Shown here piece by piece: positions 31,293 through 44,028 of a stretch of DNA of 64,000 nt. How positions within the stretch are numbered: the first letter of the stretch is position 1; every line of letters starts with the position of its first letter. The notes under the pieces are model-generated. The model searched no databases, was not told the DNA's origin, and was given only the letters and a program-made list of their open reading frames with translations. The stretch is from Phaeosaccion multiseriatum (taxonomy: Eukaryota > Ochrophyta, other classes). Position numbers and translations under genes: made by a program. Where the stretch lies: contig OZ218960.1 in assembly GCA_965112735.1 (NCBI GenBank), positions 3,100,001 to 3,164,000 of the forward strand, written 5' to 3'.

Positions 31293-32018
31293 GAAGAGAG
31301 GGAGCATGGAAGGGCCGAGGAGAGCAGGGGCCCGCTGGCACAGCCCTCTTCACCGCAGGGTTCGGGCTGGCCATGGGCTGCCATCTGAGCCTGGGTTTTG
31401 GGGGGGTTGGCCCCTTCACTCTCCTTACGACATGCCCGATAGGAAGAAGGGGGCAGGCCACACGTGACTCGCCCATGCGAAGCCGCTTGTATCACCAACT
31501 GCTTCCCCTCCGCTTGCTTCACTCGTGTACAAATCCTTTCTTAATTTTTTATGTACCGTTATGTACTGCCTTTCTTCTTTAGAGTCTCCACCTGTCTCTC
31601 TCTCCCTCCCTCTCATCCATCTTGCCTTCCCGCCCCTCCCCCCCGTTGGCTGAAACATCGCCTCGTAAGGCATGGTGGGAAGCAAGAAAGAAAGCAAGAC
31701 TCCTTTGTCAGTCTGTGCCCGTCCGCACGCCCGTTTGAAGACACCCCCCACACCAGTGCACGAGGAGGGCTCAGCTAAAGGGCCCCAGCCAACCACTAAC
31801 CGCTGCCAACACCGCATAACACAACTTTATGAACCACCAGAGGCTCGGCGCGACACTCCTGCCATAAATTGCCATAAAATGTCGGGATGCTCGACATTCA
31901 CCCCGCCCCTCCGAGGGTCAATAAACTGTCCAGAAACCGTCCAGAAACGGTATCAACAGACGCTCTGTGCAGGCCCTCTTGCAGCTGTAGTTCCCCTGAC
32001 AGTTACACCCCCTGACAG

Positions 32019-33799
32019 TTACAGAATGTACTTGGAGAGGTCGCTCTTGACGAGCAAGTCGCTGACCCTCTCCTGTACGAGTTCGAGATCCACGACGATC
32101 TCGGTGCCTGCCTCCTTGTCAGGGGCTTCGAAACTGATGGGCTCCATAATACGCTCGATGACTGTGTGCAGCCGCCGGGCGCCGATATTCTCCACCTGCA
32201 CGGGAGGGGAGGGGGTGGAAAGTGAGACACTTAGAGACTTACTGGGGTTGATGGGGTTGATGGCGACTAACTGAGGCGGAAAGGGGGAATTACATTGGAA
32301 AGTGATAGACTTACTGACTTACTGGGGTCGATGACGACTAACTGGGGAGGAGAGGGGTGGAGAGTGAGAGACTATTGACTTACTGGGGTGGAGGAGGGTG
32401 GAGAGTGAGAGGTACTGACTAGCTGTGGCTGGGGTGAAAACAAAAGTGGTTTTGTGTGCAGGTCGTTTACGGGTATTCACTGACTTGATAGGAATCACCT
32501 AAGAAACTGAAAGGGTGTGTGTGTGACCTTGTGGGGTGGACGAGACAGTGAATAATTGACTTACCGTCTTGTTCACCACGGCTGCCACACGGGCCATCTC
32601 CAGGACTGCGCCATCTGTGAACGTCAGCACCACCCCCTCCGCCTGCAGCATCTCCACCTGCAGTGCCATCGATGGTGGTAGGAAGGTAGGAAGGTAGGGA
32701 GGTAGGGAGGTAGGAAGGAAGGAAGGAAGGAAGAAAGGAAGGAAGGACGGAAGGAAGGAAGGAAGGAAGGAAGGAAGGAAGACGTAGGTAGGTAGGTAGG
32801 TAGGCAGGTAGGTAGGTAGGTAGGCAGGTAGGTAGGCCCAGCAGCCGTGAGTTGTGGGTAGTGGGTTGCATCGACCCCTCCTCGAGAGAGAAAGTACAGC
32901 TTCAACCTCAGCCCCCCTCCGACCAACTAGCAAGACCAACACGTGAGTGAGCAAGACAAAAGCAACGAGAGACTACCTCCACCACCTCCTCCCCTCCCCA
33001 GCCCCCCTCCGACCAACTAGCAAGACCAACACGTGAGTGAGCAAGACAAAAAAGCAACGAGACCACCTCCACCACCTCCTCCTCCTCCAACATAGCAAGA
33101 CACTAGCAATGATACCACCTCCTTCTCCTCCTACTCCTCCTCCTACTCCTCCTCCAACACTGCTAATAAAATGGTAAGGCAATGGAATCGCATAAAGGTA
33201 CCGCACTGTTCCAAACCGTACCACACCGTACGTACCACTTACGTACCACGTACGTACGTACGTACCTGCTGTCGGATGAGGTTCGTGACGGGCTCTGTGA
33301 GAATACGATAAAGGTCCTCCTCGGACAGCGCCTGCAGCTCCACACGGATTGGCAGACGCCCCTGCAGCTCGGCAAGGAGGTCCGACGGCTTACACTGGTG
33401 GAAGGCACCTGACGGGGGCCAAGCCGAGGGGTGCAGGTCCAGTGGTCATCGTCAGTTTCAGTTGACACAGTTTCGTTTCTAGACCTCCATCAACATTTGG
33501 ATTGTTGGTTGTCAATCCATTGCCAATGAATTGTCAATCAACCCCATGTTAGTGAAGGACACAAACACACTCCCACATCCCATATCCCATGTCAATGAAG
33601 GACGCACCGGAGCCGATAAAGAGGATGAAGTCCGTGTTGACGTTGCCGTGCTTGGTGCTGATGCTGGAGCCCTCGATGAGAGGGAGCATGTCCCTCTGCA
33701 CGCCCTCTGCCGAGGCGTCGGCGCCTCTGTAGTCCCCGGTGTTGCAGATCTGAGGGGCGAGAGATGGAGGGAGGGATCCATCGAGAAGGGAGGAGAGCA

Positions 33800-33837
<38 letters not shown>

Positions 33838-36800
33838 GCGCGCGCGGCGGATGAGGTCGTAGACATGCGGTGGTCCTGTTTGGGGTCCTCTGTGGGGTCG
33901 ACAATCGATACAGGTCTGCTGGGACAAATGAGACCACTGAGACTAGCCGAGCCTACCCCCTCACTTGTCCTTCCCTCCCTCCCTCCCTCACTCACTCACT
34001 CCCTCCTTCCCTCTCTCCCTCCTTCCCTCCCTCCCTCCTTCCCTCCCTCCCCCCTCACCTTGTCCAGCTCGTCGATGCAAACGATGCCGCTCTGCTCCAC
34101 GGCCTGGATGGCGTCTTTGGTGATGTCCACGGACTCAAGGAGCTTCTCGAGGGCAATCTCCTCCAGGATGGGACTTGCCTGTGGGGGGGGGGGAGAGAGG
34201 AGGGGGAAGGAGAGAGGAGGGTTAGGGGCAGCCCAGAGGAAAGGGAGGAGAGGGGAGGAAGGAGAGGAGGTGAGAGGGGAGGAGGGGAGAGGAGTGAGAG
34301 CAGAGCAGAGGAGGGGAGAGGAGAGGAGAGGAGAGGAGAGGAGGCGAGACGAGAGCAGGCAAAGGATGAAGGCAAGGATAGGGCAGGGAAAGAGAGAGAA
34401 AGTGAGTGAGTGAGTGAGTGAGTGAGTGTGTGTGTGTGTGAGTGAGTGAGTGAGTGAGTGGCTTTGACGCCGATAACTCCCAGCTTCCGCCAAGCAAGGA
34501 AAGCAAAAGGCAAGCGACCGGACTTGCACTTGGCCGTCCTGTCGCTGATGTCTCACCTCCTTGATGTGCATCGTCTTCTTCTCAGTAGGCCGCTTGCCGC
34601 CCATGCCCTTCTAATTCCACGGGTAAGGCAGGCCCATCACATCACATCACATCACATCACAGTACAATACGCATGTACATACATCATACATCACAGTACG
34701 TAAGGACGTCAGTGAACGTGGGAGGGTGTGGGGAGGAGGGGTAGAAAGGAAGGAGGGAAGGAAGGAAGGAGGGGAGGAGGAGGTGGCCTTAGGGGAAGGA
34801 CGAAGGGGGTCGCTTTCTGCTTGACACTCTTGAAGGGCCAATGGCAATGGCCAACAAACACAAGGAGGCGGAGGAGGTGCTCTGGCTGGGCCATGTCGTG
34901 CGTGCGTGCGTGCGTGTGTGCGTGTGTGCGTGCGTGGGTGCGTGACTGCCACCCTACCTGCATTTTGGAGAAGAAATCGTTGAGCCCTTGGGCCGCGTTT
35001 CCGTCCATGATGCTCACTGTACTCGGAGCCTTGTCAAAGCCCCCGGTGGGTACGTCCACCTCTACCTCCCTGTCCTCCAGGCTTAGGGGAGATAGGGGGG
35101 AGGAGAGGGAGGGAAGGAGGACGGGGGGGGTGGGAGGGGTCAGCAGGAGAGGGGGGAGGGGAGGAGGAGAGGGAGGGAAGGAGGAGAGGGGGAGGGAGGA
35201 GGAGAGGGAGGGGGGGGGGGGAATGGGCGGAAAATCACCAACACAAGACCCACCCACAACCCCACATCCACCCCAATCCGATACTCACAGCCCCTACCAC
35301 ACCCACCCACTCACCCACCCACTCACCCACCGTCACCCACCCACTCACCCACCCACTCACCCACCCACACCACCCACTCCGTTCCCCACTACTCGCTGCA
35401 TATACTCACAGTCCTTCCTGCAGGAGCCTTGTGAACTCGTCCCTCGTCTCCTTCCTCGAGTGCTCGCCGGTGAGCTTGTCAATGAGCTGCTCCTTCACTA
35501 TGGCCTGCGCCTTGCCTCTGAGCTTCTCCGACTGCACCTTCTTGGTCATGGTGATGGAGATCTCCACGAGGTCGCGGATGATTTGGTCCACATCCCGACC
35601 GTGGAAACCCACCTGTCGCAGCAGCAGTAGCAGCAGCAGGAGGAGGACGAGAGGGGGGATGGGGGAGAGGGCGGGGGAGTAGGAGAAGGAGGAAGGAGGA
35701 GGAGGAGGAGGAGGAGGAGGAGGAGGAGGAGGAGGAGGAGGAGGAGCGGGAGGGAGCAGGAGGGGGAGGAGGAGAAGGACGAAGGAGTGAGTTGAATGTA
35801 TCACGTGTGCGTGCGTGCGTGCATGTGTGCGTGCGTACGGGGGTGGTGGGGGGGGCATACCCATACACACGTACCTCAGTGAACTTGGTGGCCTCGACCT
35901 TGATGAAGGGCGCTTGCGACAGCTTGGCGATGCGCCGCGCGATCTCCGTCTTGCCACAGCCTGTGCGTGTGTGGGGTTGACACGTAACATTACAAAACAC
36001 TAAGTATGATGAACTCTATGCTGTTGGCCACTTACATAGCCACAAGGATAACATTGCATCGATCACGTAAGCTCTCAAGTAAGTCGGAGGTTGGGGTGTG
36101 GATACCCAAGCACTCACTAGAACACTTTGCAATTACGAAATACTACGTAATACTGCGAAATATCGAGATAAGCATGCGACCGCGCACGCACTCACACAGA
36201 CCAGCGGCAGCGGCCAAGAACGGCTACCACACGCACACGCACACACGCTGATTGGGTACCAACACCCAACAACACACACGCACGCACCTGTGGGGCCGAT
36301 CATGAGGATGTTCTTGGGAATCACCTCCTGCTTGAGCTCGTCTTGCAGCTGAGGGGAGGGGGATGGCAGTGGATGGCAGTGCATAGGGTGGGGGGCGAAA
36401 GACAGAAGGAGATAAGGGAGGGGGAGAGAGGGGAGTAGGTCCTTCGCCCTTCACCGCTCCCATTTGTGAGCTAGTCATGTGATGTGATATAATAGTATGA
36501 TGGTGACTTGTACCTATCTATCTGTATCATTCATCTCCCCTCCTCTGTATGCCTGTATTCATTGCCCAATGACATGCAGCAGCATCAGCCCCCCCCCCCC
36601 CCCCACCACCACCACCTCTCTCTCTCTCTGCACCCACCTGGTGTCTCCTCCACCTGTTCCTCAGTGCGATGGCAACTGCCCTCTTTGCGTCGTCCTGCCC
36701 CACAATGTACTTGTCGAGCTTCTCCACCACCTCGCGCGGCTTCAGCGCCGGCCCGCCGTACGCGATTGGCATGTCCTCCAGAGGCACAAGGTGGTCTACA

Positions 36801-37204
36801 TGCCCTTCGCTACTGCTGCTACTGCCACTGCTACCGTCGCCGTCTCCGCTCTCTCCGCCATCACCACCTCCTCCCCCTCCCGCCCCCTCGCCATCTTCCA
36901 CCCCGTCGTCCTCCTTGTTCTCCTTGTCTGCCGCTTCTGGTGACGACGCTAAGTGCCGCATGTACATGAGTGTAGAGGCGTCGACTCTATCGAGGGCGAG
37001 GTCGGGGCCACGTGCCGCCGCCTGCGCTTGGCAGTACCCACGCTGCTGGTGCTGGTGCTGGTGATGTTTTGTGCTTTGATGCTGGAGCTCGGACGTGGCT
37101 CCCGCTGAATGAGTGAGGCATCGATGCTCCACAGGTAACTGAAGCTTCTGTAGGTGACTGAGATAGCCTCTGCGAGCCGCCCGCCTGGCCTGAGACGCAA
37201 TCAT
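32019..37204 (-). CDS. hslU: HslU/ClpY, ATPase of the HslUV protease, probably mitochondrial
   Basis: AAA+ unfoldase that feeds proteins to the threonine peptidase HslV; eukaryotic copies are mitochondrial. Exons, 5' to 3': 37204-36638, 36348-36288, 35960-35875, 35612-35410, 35081-34958, 34610-34557, 34178-34059, 33749-33608, 33408-33266, 32657-32565, 32195-32019 (TAA). All phases join, 589 aa. Residues 1-~35 ([20 protein letters not shown]...) are rich in Arg and Ser, lack acidic residues, and look like a mitochondrial presequence; an unusual low-complexity linker runs to ~145. Core motifs: [20 protein letters not shown], Walker A GPTGCGKTE (~207-215) split by an intron, Walker B CIDELDK (~399), [20 protein letters not shown]...[19 protein letters not shown], and C-terminal [20 protein letters not shown] with a YIL end that can dock in HslV. 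ClpX is excluded: no zinc domain, and this C-terminus is HslU-specific. hslV is not in the window. An in-frame ATG further upstream (37330) is possible. Confidence 0.95.
32686..32833 (+). repeat. (GGAA)n/(GGTA)n repeat in hslU intron
   Basis: GGAAGGTA then GGAA then GGTA tetramers within the intron between exons 9 and 10 of hslU. Two near-identical ~75-bp blocks containing ACCAACTAGCAAGACCAACA follow at about 32918-33065. Confidence 0.88.
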
Positions 37205-37515
37205 CTTTTCTATGCTGTATCCTGCTCTGAGGGCTTCTTCTCCAACCCTCCCCCCCTTTCTTTGTCTCTGACGCCTGCGAGTCAAGGGGCAGTGGCGGCT
37301 ACTGCTTCCCGCTCTTGTCTCTCCTTTCACAACAGGCCTGGAGTCCCTAAATAAATCAATATCTCCTCTCTACTGTGAGGGCAAGGGGGGTCAAAAGGAA
37401 TTGAAGGAAGGTGGGAGTTGAAACTCAAATTCCTTTCTTCCTCCCCTGCTTTCTCCTTTCCTCTTCAGATCTCTTCCCTGCATCTCCCCCCCCCTCCAAG
37501 ATCTCTTCTCTCCTG
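37205..37515. promoter_or_regulatory. Shared upstream region of hslU and the phosphatase gene
   Basis: Only 311 bp separate the two divergent start codons, so both promoters must lie here or overlap 5' UTRs. CT-rich tracts are present; no TATA box was recognised. Confidence 0.6.
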
Positions 37516-38578
37516 ATGCGTGCTCTGATCTTCCTCTGCTTCCTCGGTCTGATCTCTGTGGCAAAGGCTTTCTCCACTGCGCCTGCGTGCTCTTTCCGGG
37601 CCTCTGCTCTGGCTCCTTTCTCGGCCGGCAGGAGCAGTACAAGCAGTAACGGATTGATGACAATGTCTTACTCCATGCTCACCGTCTGCTTAGGCAACAT
37701 CAATAGAAGCCCGACTGCGGAGGCGGTCCTACAAGGTGAGGAAGAATGACTGAGCAACAAGAAGTCTTTGCTGTGTCCCCTCCTCTGGCTCACCCCCTGT
37801 GTGCTGCCATGTGGATACTGTCTCGTGTGCTGTGTGCGGCAGGGCTCATCAAGGACAAGGGCTTAGACTGGCCGGTGGACAGCTGCGGAACAGGGTGAGA
37901 GAAAGAGGTTAAAATTGTGGAGAGAAGCGTAGGGCCTGAGCGGCTGCCACGGGTGTGAACGTATGATGCACCTCATGCACCCCCGCCTTCTCCTTAACCC
38001 TCTCCATCTCTGTGCTTTCCGTTGTCGATGCACTCCACCAGCGGAGGTGCCGGCGGGTGGTACAAGCCCGGCGGCTTCTCCTTCCACACCGGAGAGCCCG
38101 CTGCGGCCCGCATGAAGCAGGCAGCCAAGGAGAGGGGCCTCGCGCTCAACAGTGTGGCACGCACCCTTACCAAGGAAGATGTGAGCAAGTTCGATCTGCT
38201 GCTCGCTATGGACCCCAGCAACGTTGATGGTGGGTGCGGGGGGGGGGGGTAGGGGATGAATGTCAGTGGATGGAAGAAAGAGGGGGAGGGAGGGAGAGAG
38301 TAGAAGCTCCTTTGCCAGAGGGGCTGGTCCCTCCTCCTTTCGTGCGATGTAAACGCCTCCTACCCTGACAAAACGAACGCGTCAACGCCTTTTTGTTCCT
38401 TGTACCCCCCCCCCCCTCTCTTTATGCCCCATCCCTCACTCACTACGAAAGACATTCTCGATGCTGCGGCCTTCTGGGGAGTGCGGGAGGAGGCCCTCTC
38501 CAAGACGGTGCTCATCACCGATTGGTGCTCCGACCCGGCCGACAGGTGTGAGCCAATGGATCGATACGTCCTCATATT

Positions 38579-38609
<31 letters not shown>

Positions 38610-38968
38610 GTCTGTGTGTCTGTGTGTCTGTGTGTGTCTGTGTGTTGTGTGTGTCTGTGTGTGGAGCTGCATATAGTGGGTGTATGTATTACGGAGACAC
38701 ACGGGGATGCACAGGTTTGCTTGGTCAGACCTACCTCCCCCTTCTTCTTCTCATCCTCCTTCTCCTCCTCCTCTTCCTCCTCCTCCTCCTCCTCCCCCCC
38801 CTCCTCCTCTTCCTCCTGTGCAGGGGGGTGAGCGTGCCTGACCCGTACTACGACGCGTCCTCCACAGGGCGTGTGCTCGACCTGCTGCAAGACGCCTGCG
38901 CTAACTTGGTGCAGGAGCTGCAGGGGGAGAAGGGCCTGGAGAAGGCACGGGGAAAGAGCAGAGCATGA
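37516..38968 (+). CDS. Low-molecular-weight phosphatase, plastid-type leader
   Basis: LMW-PTP fold enzyme. Family members dephosphorylate phosphotyrosine, and human LMW-PTP-A also hydrolyses ribulosamine-5-phosphates on proteins. Exons: 37516-37735, 37843-37894, 38042-38229, 38452-38545, 38824-38968 (TGA); phases join, 232 aa. Residues 1-18 are a signal peptide (MRALIFLCFLGLISVAKA) followed by F19 (FSTAPA), a textbook complex-plastid leader, then a Ser/Ala transit-like stretch to ~50. The catalytic loop C58-LGNIN-R64-SP keeps Cys and Arg of CX5R. The general acid is D191 in DPYYD. Other family blocks: VDSCGTG, GLALNSVARTLTKEDVSKFD, LLLAMDPSN. The usual second Cys of the loop (CLGNICRS) is Asn. 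A Gly-rich insert precedes GEPAAARM. An ATG at 37411 is in frame but would bury the signal peptide. Confidence 0.93.
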
Positions 38969-39940
38969 GGCAGGAAGATGGCAGTGGATGGGCAGCGGAT
39001 GGGCAGCGGATGGGCAGCGGACGGCAGCAGATGGGGAGGGATGGCAGCGGATGATTGCAGGGGAGGAGCTGGCAGGCCACTGCGGGTGACAGTGGCGCAG
39101 GGAATGGGCTGTGTCTGTCCTGTCCTGTTCACACGCAAGCCCTTCTCAGCGCACGTAAGGGCTTTGGGCTCAAGTGTGGGCGGCACTGTGGACTGCACTG
39201 AAGGCCGGTCCGACGGCGCCCACCCCGTCAAGTCCTGACCCTCCGTACTGGCCCCAGTGGGCTTCGGCTTCGCTCAACGGGTGGCCCTTGGCGGGCTACA
39301 GTCAGACACGTGCCAAGGCCGAGGAGGATGGCAGGCAAGCAGAGGCAGAATGAGAGGTTAGAACTCACGTGGGCGATTTGTCCAATCCTCCAGCGGCTGC
39401 CCCGCTCCCGCGCAAGTGCCAAGTGCGTGCGTGCGTGCGTGGGTGGGTGCGAGTGTGAGTGCCCGGTGGCGCTCTTGGAGCGACGTCGCAGCGCAGCACA
39501 AGCAACAGATGGCTGAACAACCAATGCGTGCATCACACCCTTGAGAAAGGCGAAGAGCAGGAGCCTTCAGAAGACCCAAGAGGGGAAGATAATAGAGTCG
39601 CTGACGGTTGTTTGATTTTTAAATTCATTTATCAAGTAATCGAGCTTGAAGCTGTCTTTCTCTCTCTCCCTCTCTCTCCCCCTCTCTCTGTCTGTGTCTG
39701 TCTCTCCGTCTCTCTGTTGGGGGAGCGAGGCATGCTGGCGACGGTCGGACCACGGACAACGAAACGGGCTACAAGTACCCTTCGCTACCCTTCGCTACCC
39801 TTCGACACGCAACCCTCAAAACTCAAGCCAAAAGGGCGCACAAAGGACTGCCCCCCTCCCTCTCCCTCTCCCTCACGCACCAAACACGCCACCAAGCGCT
39901 GCCCAACATGACCAGCAGGCTCCTTTTCATCACAACTCCC
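38969..39940. other. Convergent 3' intergenic region
   Basis: Lies between the 3' ends of the phosphatase and MFAP1. The first ~90 bp repeat GATGGGCAGCGGATGG and GATGGCAGTGGATGG, the intron motif in a 3' flank. A (CT)n tract is at about 39657-39712. No gene was recognised. Confidence 0.55.
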
Positions 39941-42900
39941 TCAGTGCCTCCCTCCTCCGCCGCCGCCGCCGCCGCCGCCACTCCCCTCCTTCCCTGCTGC
40001 CGCTGCTGCCGCTGCCTTCCTGCTCTTGGCGCTCTTGGGCCTCCCATCGAGGCCCCCATCCGCGCCCCCCAACTTTTGCTGCAGCCTGTCGGGCAGGCCC
40101 ACCCCCTGCCCGCCCCCCTCCCGCTGCCCCTTGGCGGCCCAACCAGCTCCATAGTCGGTAGTATCCTGGTCCTTGAGGTGTGTGTATTTGGTCTGTCCGC
40201 GTCGGCCGAAGTTCTTGACCTGAGGCACGCAGGAGTGAGAGAGAGGGAGAGGGTGTGTGTGTGTGGGGGGGGTTTGGTTGGGTGTTTGTGTGAGGTTTGT
40301 GTGAGGGCGGTGGATTGGTGGCAGAAAGCACAGTAGCAGCAGCCGTAGCAGCAGCAGCAGCAGCAGGAAGCAAAGCGTTGTTGACTCCCCCCCCCCCACA
40401 CACGCACACATACACACACAGACTTGTTTATGCTTGTGTTTTCAAGTTTCAAGTTTCGACTGTTGCAGATGTGTCCTCTCCTCCGGATCCCCTCCTCCTC
40501 TCTCCCTCCCCTCCACCCCTCCCCTGTATCACCAACTGCCGTACCTGCATGGCCTTGGGCATGGCTGATTTGTCGAACTTGTCCTCCCCCGTGGCCTCCT
40601 TGTAGTCCTTGTGGCGCACATCCCCTTTGTCCTTGAGGGACGCTTCATCCATGTAGAACGCCCCCTTGTGGTAGTAGCGTTGCATGAACTTGAGCTGGGG
40701 AGGGAGGAAGGGATGGCAGTGCATGGCAGTGCGTGGACAGATGGCAGTAGATGGAGGTGGAGGGGCATTGATTGGGTCAGTACGGCGAGCAGACAATCGC
40801 GGCGCTTCGTTTGCTTGCACACCTCATCGTGCCGCACAGCTCAATACAAACCTCAACGTAAAAGACAGATAGCCCGCGTCCGTTAACCCCGCTACATTCC
40901 GCCTAACCCCCGTTCATTAACCCCTAAATCCCCCGCGTCCGTTACGCACCTTGTCTCCGCCCTTTCCGTCTGCCCCCTCGTCCTTGCCCTTCCCAAGGGC
41001 AGCGTCTTCCTTCCTTCGCTCCTCCGGTGTGAGCTTCCTCCTCCTCTCTGTCTCCGCCTTCTCGTTAGCAAGGCGCTCTCTGTTCTCCTTGTCTCGCTTC
41101 AGTCGTGCGATCTCTCGGGCCTGAGCGGGTGAAGATGGGTTAACGTCAGGTGGGGTAACGTGAAGTGAGGTTAACGTCAGGCGGCGCAAGAGGCAGAGAA
41201 ACTCACACCCCGCAGTGTTACGACACACAAAACACAACCATACAACACGCACGCACACACACGCACACACACACACACGCCAGCCATACAGCATTAACAC
41301 ACACGCACACACACGCACACACACGCACACACACACATACACACGCACACACACACACGCACACACACACACGCACACACACTCGCACGCAGACACACAC
41401 ACACACACACACGCACACACGCACACGCGCGCGCGCGTCATCGTACCTTCCAGGCTGTGAAGGCCGCTCTCTGTTCCTCCTCATCCCCCTCGTCCCCATC
41501 GCTGGGCATGCCTGCGTCGCTGTCGTCACCCCCCAAGCCGTGTGCCCTCTCCTCTGCCTCGTCCGCCTCCCTCCTCACCGCCTCCGCCACGAGGCTGCGC
41601 GAATGCTTCACGCGCTCCTCTCTGGCCACCTCCGCTTGCCTGGGATATCGATGTCGGTGTCGATTTCAATGTCGGTGTCGATTTCGATGTCGGTGTCGAT
41701 TTCAATGTCGGTGTCGATTTCAATGTCGGTGTCGATTTCAATGTCGGTGTCGATTTCGATGTCGGTGTCGATTTCAATGTCGGTGTCGATTTCAATGTCG
41801 GTGTCGATTTCAATGTCGGTGTCGATTTCGACGCGATGACGCAGGCGTGTGGGCGTGAGAGGAGGATGAAGAGGGAATGCATATAAAGAGGGAGTGAGTA
41901 GGAGCAGAGGTGGGGTTAGAGGCATATAAAGAGGGAGTAAGTCAATGAGTGGGGTTAGAGGCATATAAAGAGGGAGTAAGTCAATGAGTATAAAGAGGGA
42001 GTGTAAGTCAATAGTGGGGTTAGATACTTCCCTACGCTTCTCTCGAAAAGGGTAAGCGGGAGGGTTTGGCGCCAAAAGAGAAGCGAATGGGAACCAACCG
42101 CAACATCTTACACCGCAACGGACGGAAGGCCAGACATGAGTCGAACAGCCCTGTAGCAACACTCACTTGTCCCGCTCCTCCTGCTTCTTCTCCTCCTCCT
42201 CGAGCAGCTTGATGGTTTCTCTCTTGCCCTGCCCCACACAATGCAGTTACAAAACGCACAGTTACAAAACAGCTACACAGCACAACGCCCCCGTCAGTCA
42301 GTGAACGGACTCATGTCGTTCCTCCTCCCTGTGTCACTCATTGACTTACTCCTCCTGACTCACCTTGGGCACAAAGACAGGCTTGAGCATGGTAACCGCC
42401 TCCTCCGCCTCCGACTCGTCGGTGTCCGTCTCCCACTCACTGCTCTCCCCCCCCTCCCCTCCCCCCTCCCCCTCCTCCTTGGCCGCTTCCTCCCCGTCCT
42501 CCCCTTCCTTGCCAAGCAGCTCCTCCTCCTCTTTCCGCCTCTGTAGCATCTTATTCCGGATCATCGCTCGCCGAGCCGCCACGGCGTCTTCATCGTCCTG
42601 ATCCCCCTCTGTAGCTCCACCCCTCCTGCCCCCCCTCCGCCGCCGAGGCATGACCACGTCCCCCTCCACGCGATCACCATCACCATCACCATCACCCTCC
42701 CCGCCTGAATCACTGCTAAACCCTCCTTCGTCTTCATCCCCCGACCGCCCTCCGAACACAGGCCCGGAAGAGTCACTATCTGACCCCGAGCCCGACCCAG
42801 AGTCGCTGTCGCCGCCGGACAGTACCTCGGCATCCACTGCCGTCCTCCTCCTATGTGCCCTCTCGCGCTGGGCATCGCGCCGCTCCTCTACTTCCTCGCG

Positions 42901-42947
42901 TTCTTTCCGGCGGTCTCGAGTCTGCTGCCTCCGCTCCTGTAGGAGGA

Positions 42948-42978
<31 letters not shown>

Positions 42979-43608
42979 GAGAAGGAGGAAGAGCGAGGAG
43001 GAGGAGGAGGAGGAGGAGGAGGAGGAGAGGAGGAGGAGAGGAGGACGAGGAGGAGGAGCGAGGATGGGGTGGAAAGGTAGAGACCGTGGTATAAGCATCA
43101 GAGGAGGTTGCCTTAACTCGTCTCTCCTCCTGACATCCCTCCGCTGTCATCCTCCTCGTCCATCTCTTCTCATCCACTGCCATCTTCCCTCTCTTGCCCA
43201 CCTGCGCCTCGGCGATGTTTGCGGCCATGTCCGCTTCCTCCTCCTCCTTGGCCCATTGAGGTGCCTTGCCAGCTCTGCTCAGTAGCAATGGAAGGAGGGC
43301 ACAGAGAGAGAGAGGGTGGGGGGAGAGATGGGGGTGAAAGGTGGAGAAGAGCACAAAGTAGGACTATCCCGACAGGGGAGGGAGGGGGGGGAGACACAAG
43401 CACAGCCCTCCGTGATCATACTAGGTACACTGTGGGACGTCTCGTCTCACCTGTAGATGGAGACCTTCTTGCTGGGGTCTATCTTGGGCTGCAGAGGCTT
43501 GTAGTCTGCCCCCTGCATCTCTGTGGCGTCCTTGGTGAAGCGCATGGTGGCGGCATCCCCCACCTCGTCGGGGAGCAGCAGCCCGAGGTCTTTCTTGCTG
43601 AAAGCCAT
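39941..43608 (-). CDS. MFAP1: MFAP1-like spliceosomal protein
   Basis: MFAP1 (yeast Spp381 relative) is a component of the activated spliceosome and acts in the nucleus. Exons, 5' to 3': 43608-43451, 43277-43202, 42936-42364, 42228-42167, 41639-41447, 41120-40950, 40694-40545, 40219-39941 (TGA); phases join, 553 aa. The N-terminal half is charged and acidic with Ser/Asp/Gly runs. The conserved domain begins at ~262 with LKPVFVPK and contains AFTAWK, REIARLKRDKENRERL, LTPEERRKEDA, LKFMQRYYHKGAFYMDE, FDKSAMPKAMQVKNFGRRGQ and TKYTHLKDQDTTDYG. The C-terminus is Ala- and Gly-rich. The start is supported by an AUG followed by SKKDLGLLLPDEVGDAATMR, and the first exon is too short to stand out alone. 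The name reflects a historical misassignment; the microfibril link does not apply here. Confidence 0.93.
41648..41831 (+). repeat. 18-bp tandem array in MFAP1 intron 4
   Basis: Ten units of RATGTCGGTGTCGATTTC. The first base varies as G A G A A A G A A A, which suggests a four-unit higher-order duplication. The array ends 9 bp from the acceptor of exon 5, so it borders the 3' splice site. Confidence 0.95.
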
Positions 43609-43985
43609 CGTGACCAACTCACTCCTCCTCCTCCTTCTCCCCCCCCTCCTCCTCCTCCTCCTCCTCCTCCTCCTCCTCCTCCTCCTCCTCCTCCTCCTCC
43701 TCCTCCGTCTCCTCCTCCTCCTCCTCCTCCTCCTCCTCCTCCTCCTCCTCCTCCTCCTCCTCCTAGAGATCCAAGGAGGATTAGGTAGTGGTGCTGCTGT
43801 GTTTTCCCTCGACGAGGCGATGAGACGAGAGCAAGACGAGACGTGCGAGGGAGCACTCCTCCCCCAATAGAATGAGCTATCGTCCTACCCAGCTTCTTAA
43901 GAACCTGATATCTCACTTGACCAACGCGACGAGAGAGAATCGCCCTTTGCTGCCATCTGGGGGATCCTTGTGGGATGCGACAACG

Positions 43986-44028
<43 letters not shown>

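Noticed and set aside
32019-37204. Bacterial contamination or recent transfer of hslU
   Set aside because: The gene has ten spliceosomal introns with the local intron motifs and a presequence-like N-terminus. It is an ordinary nuclear gene for a mitochondrial protein.
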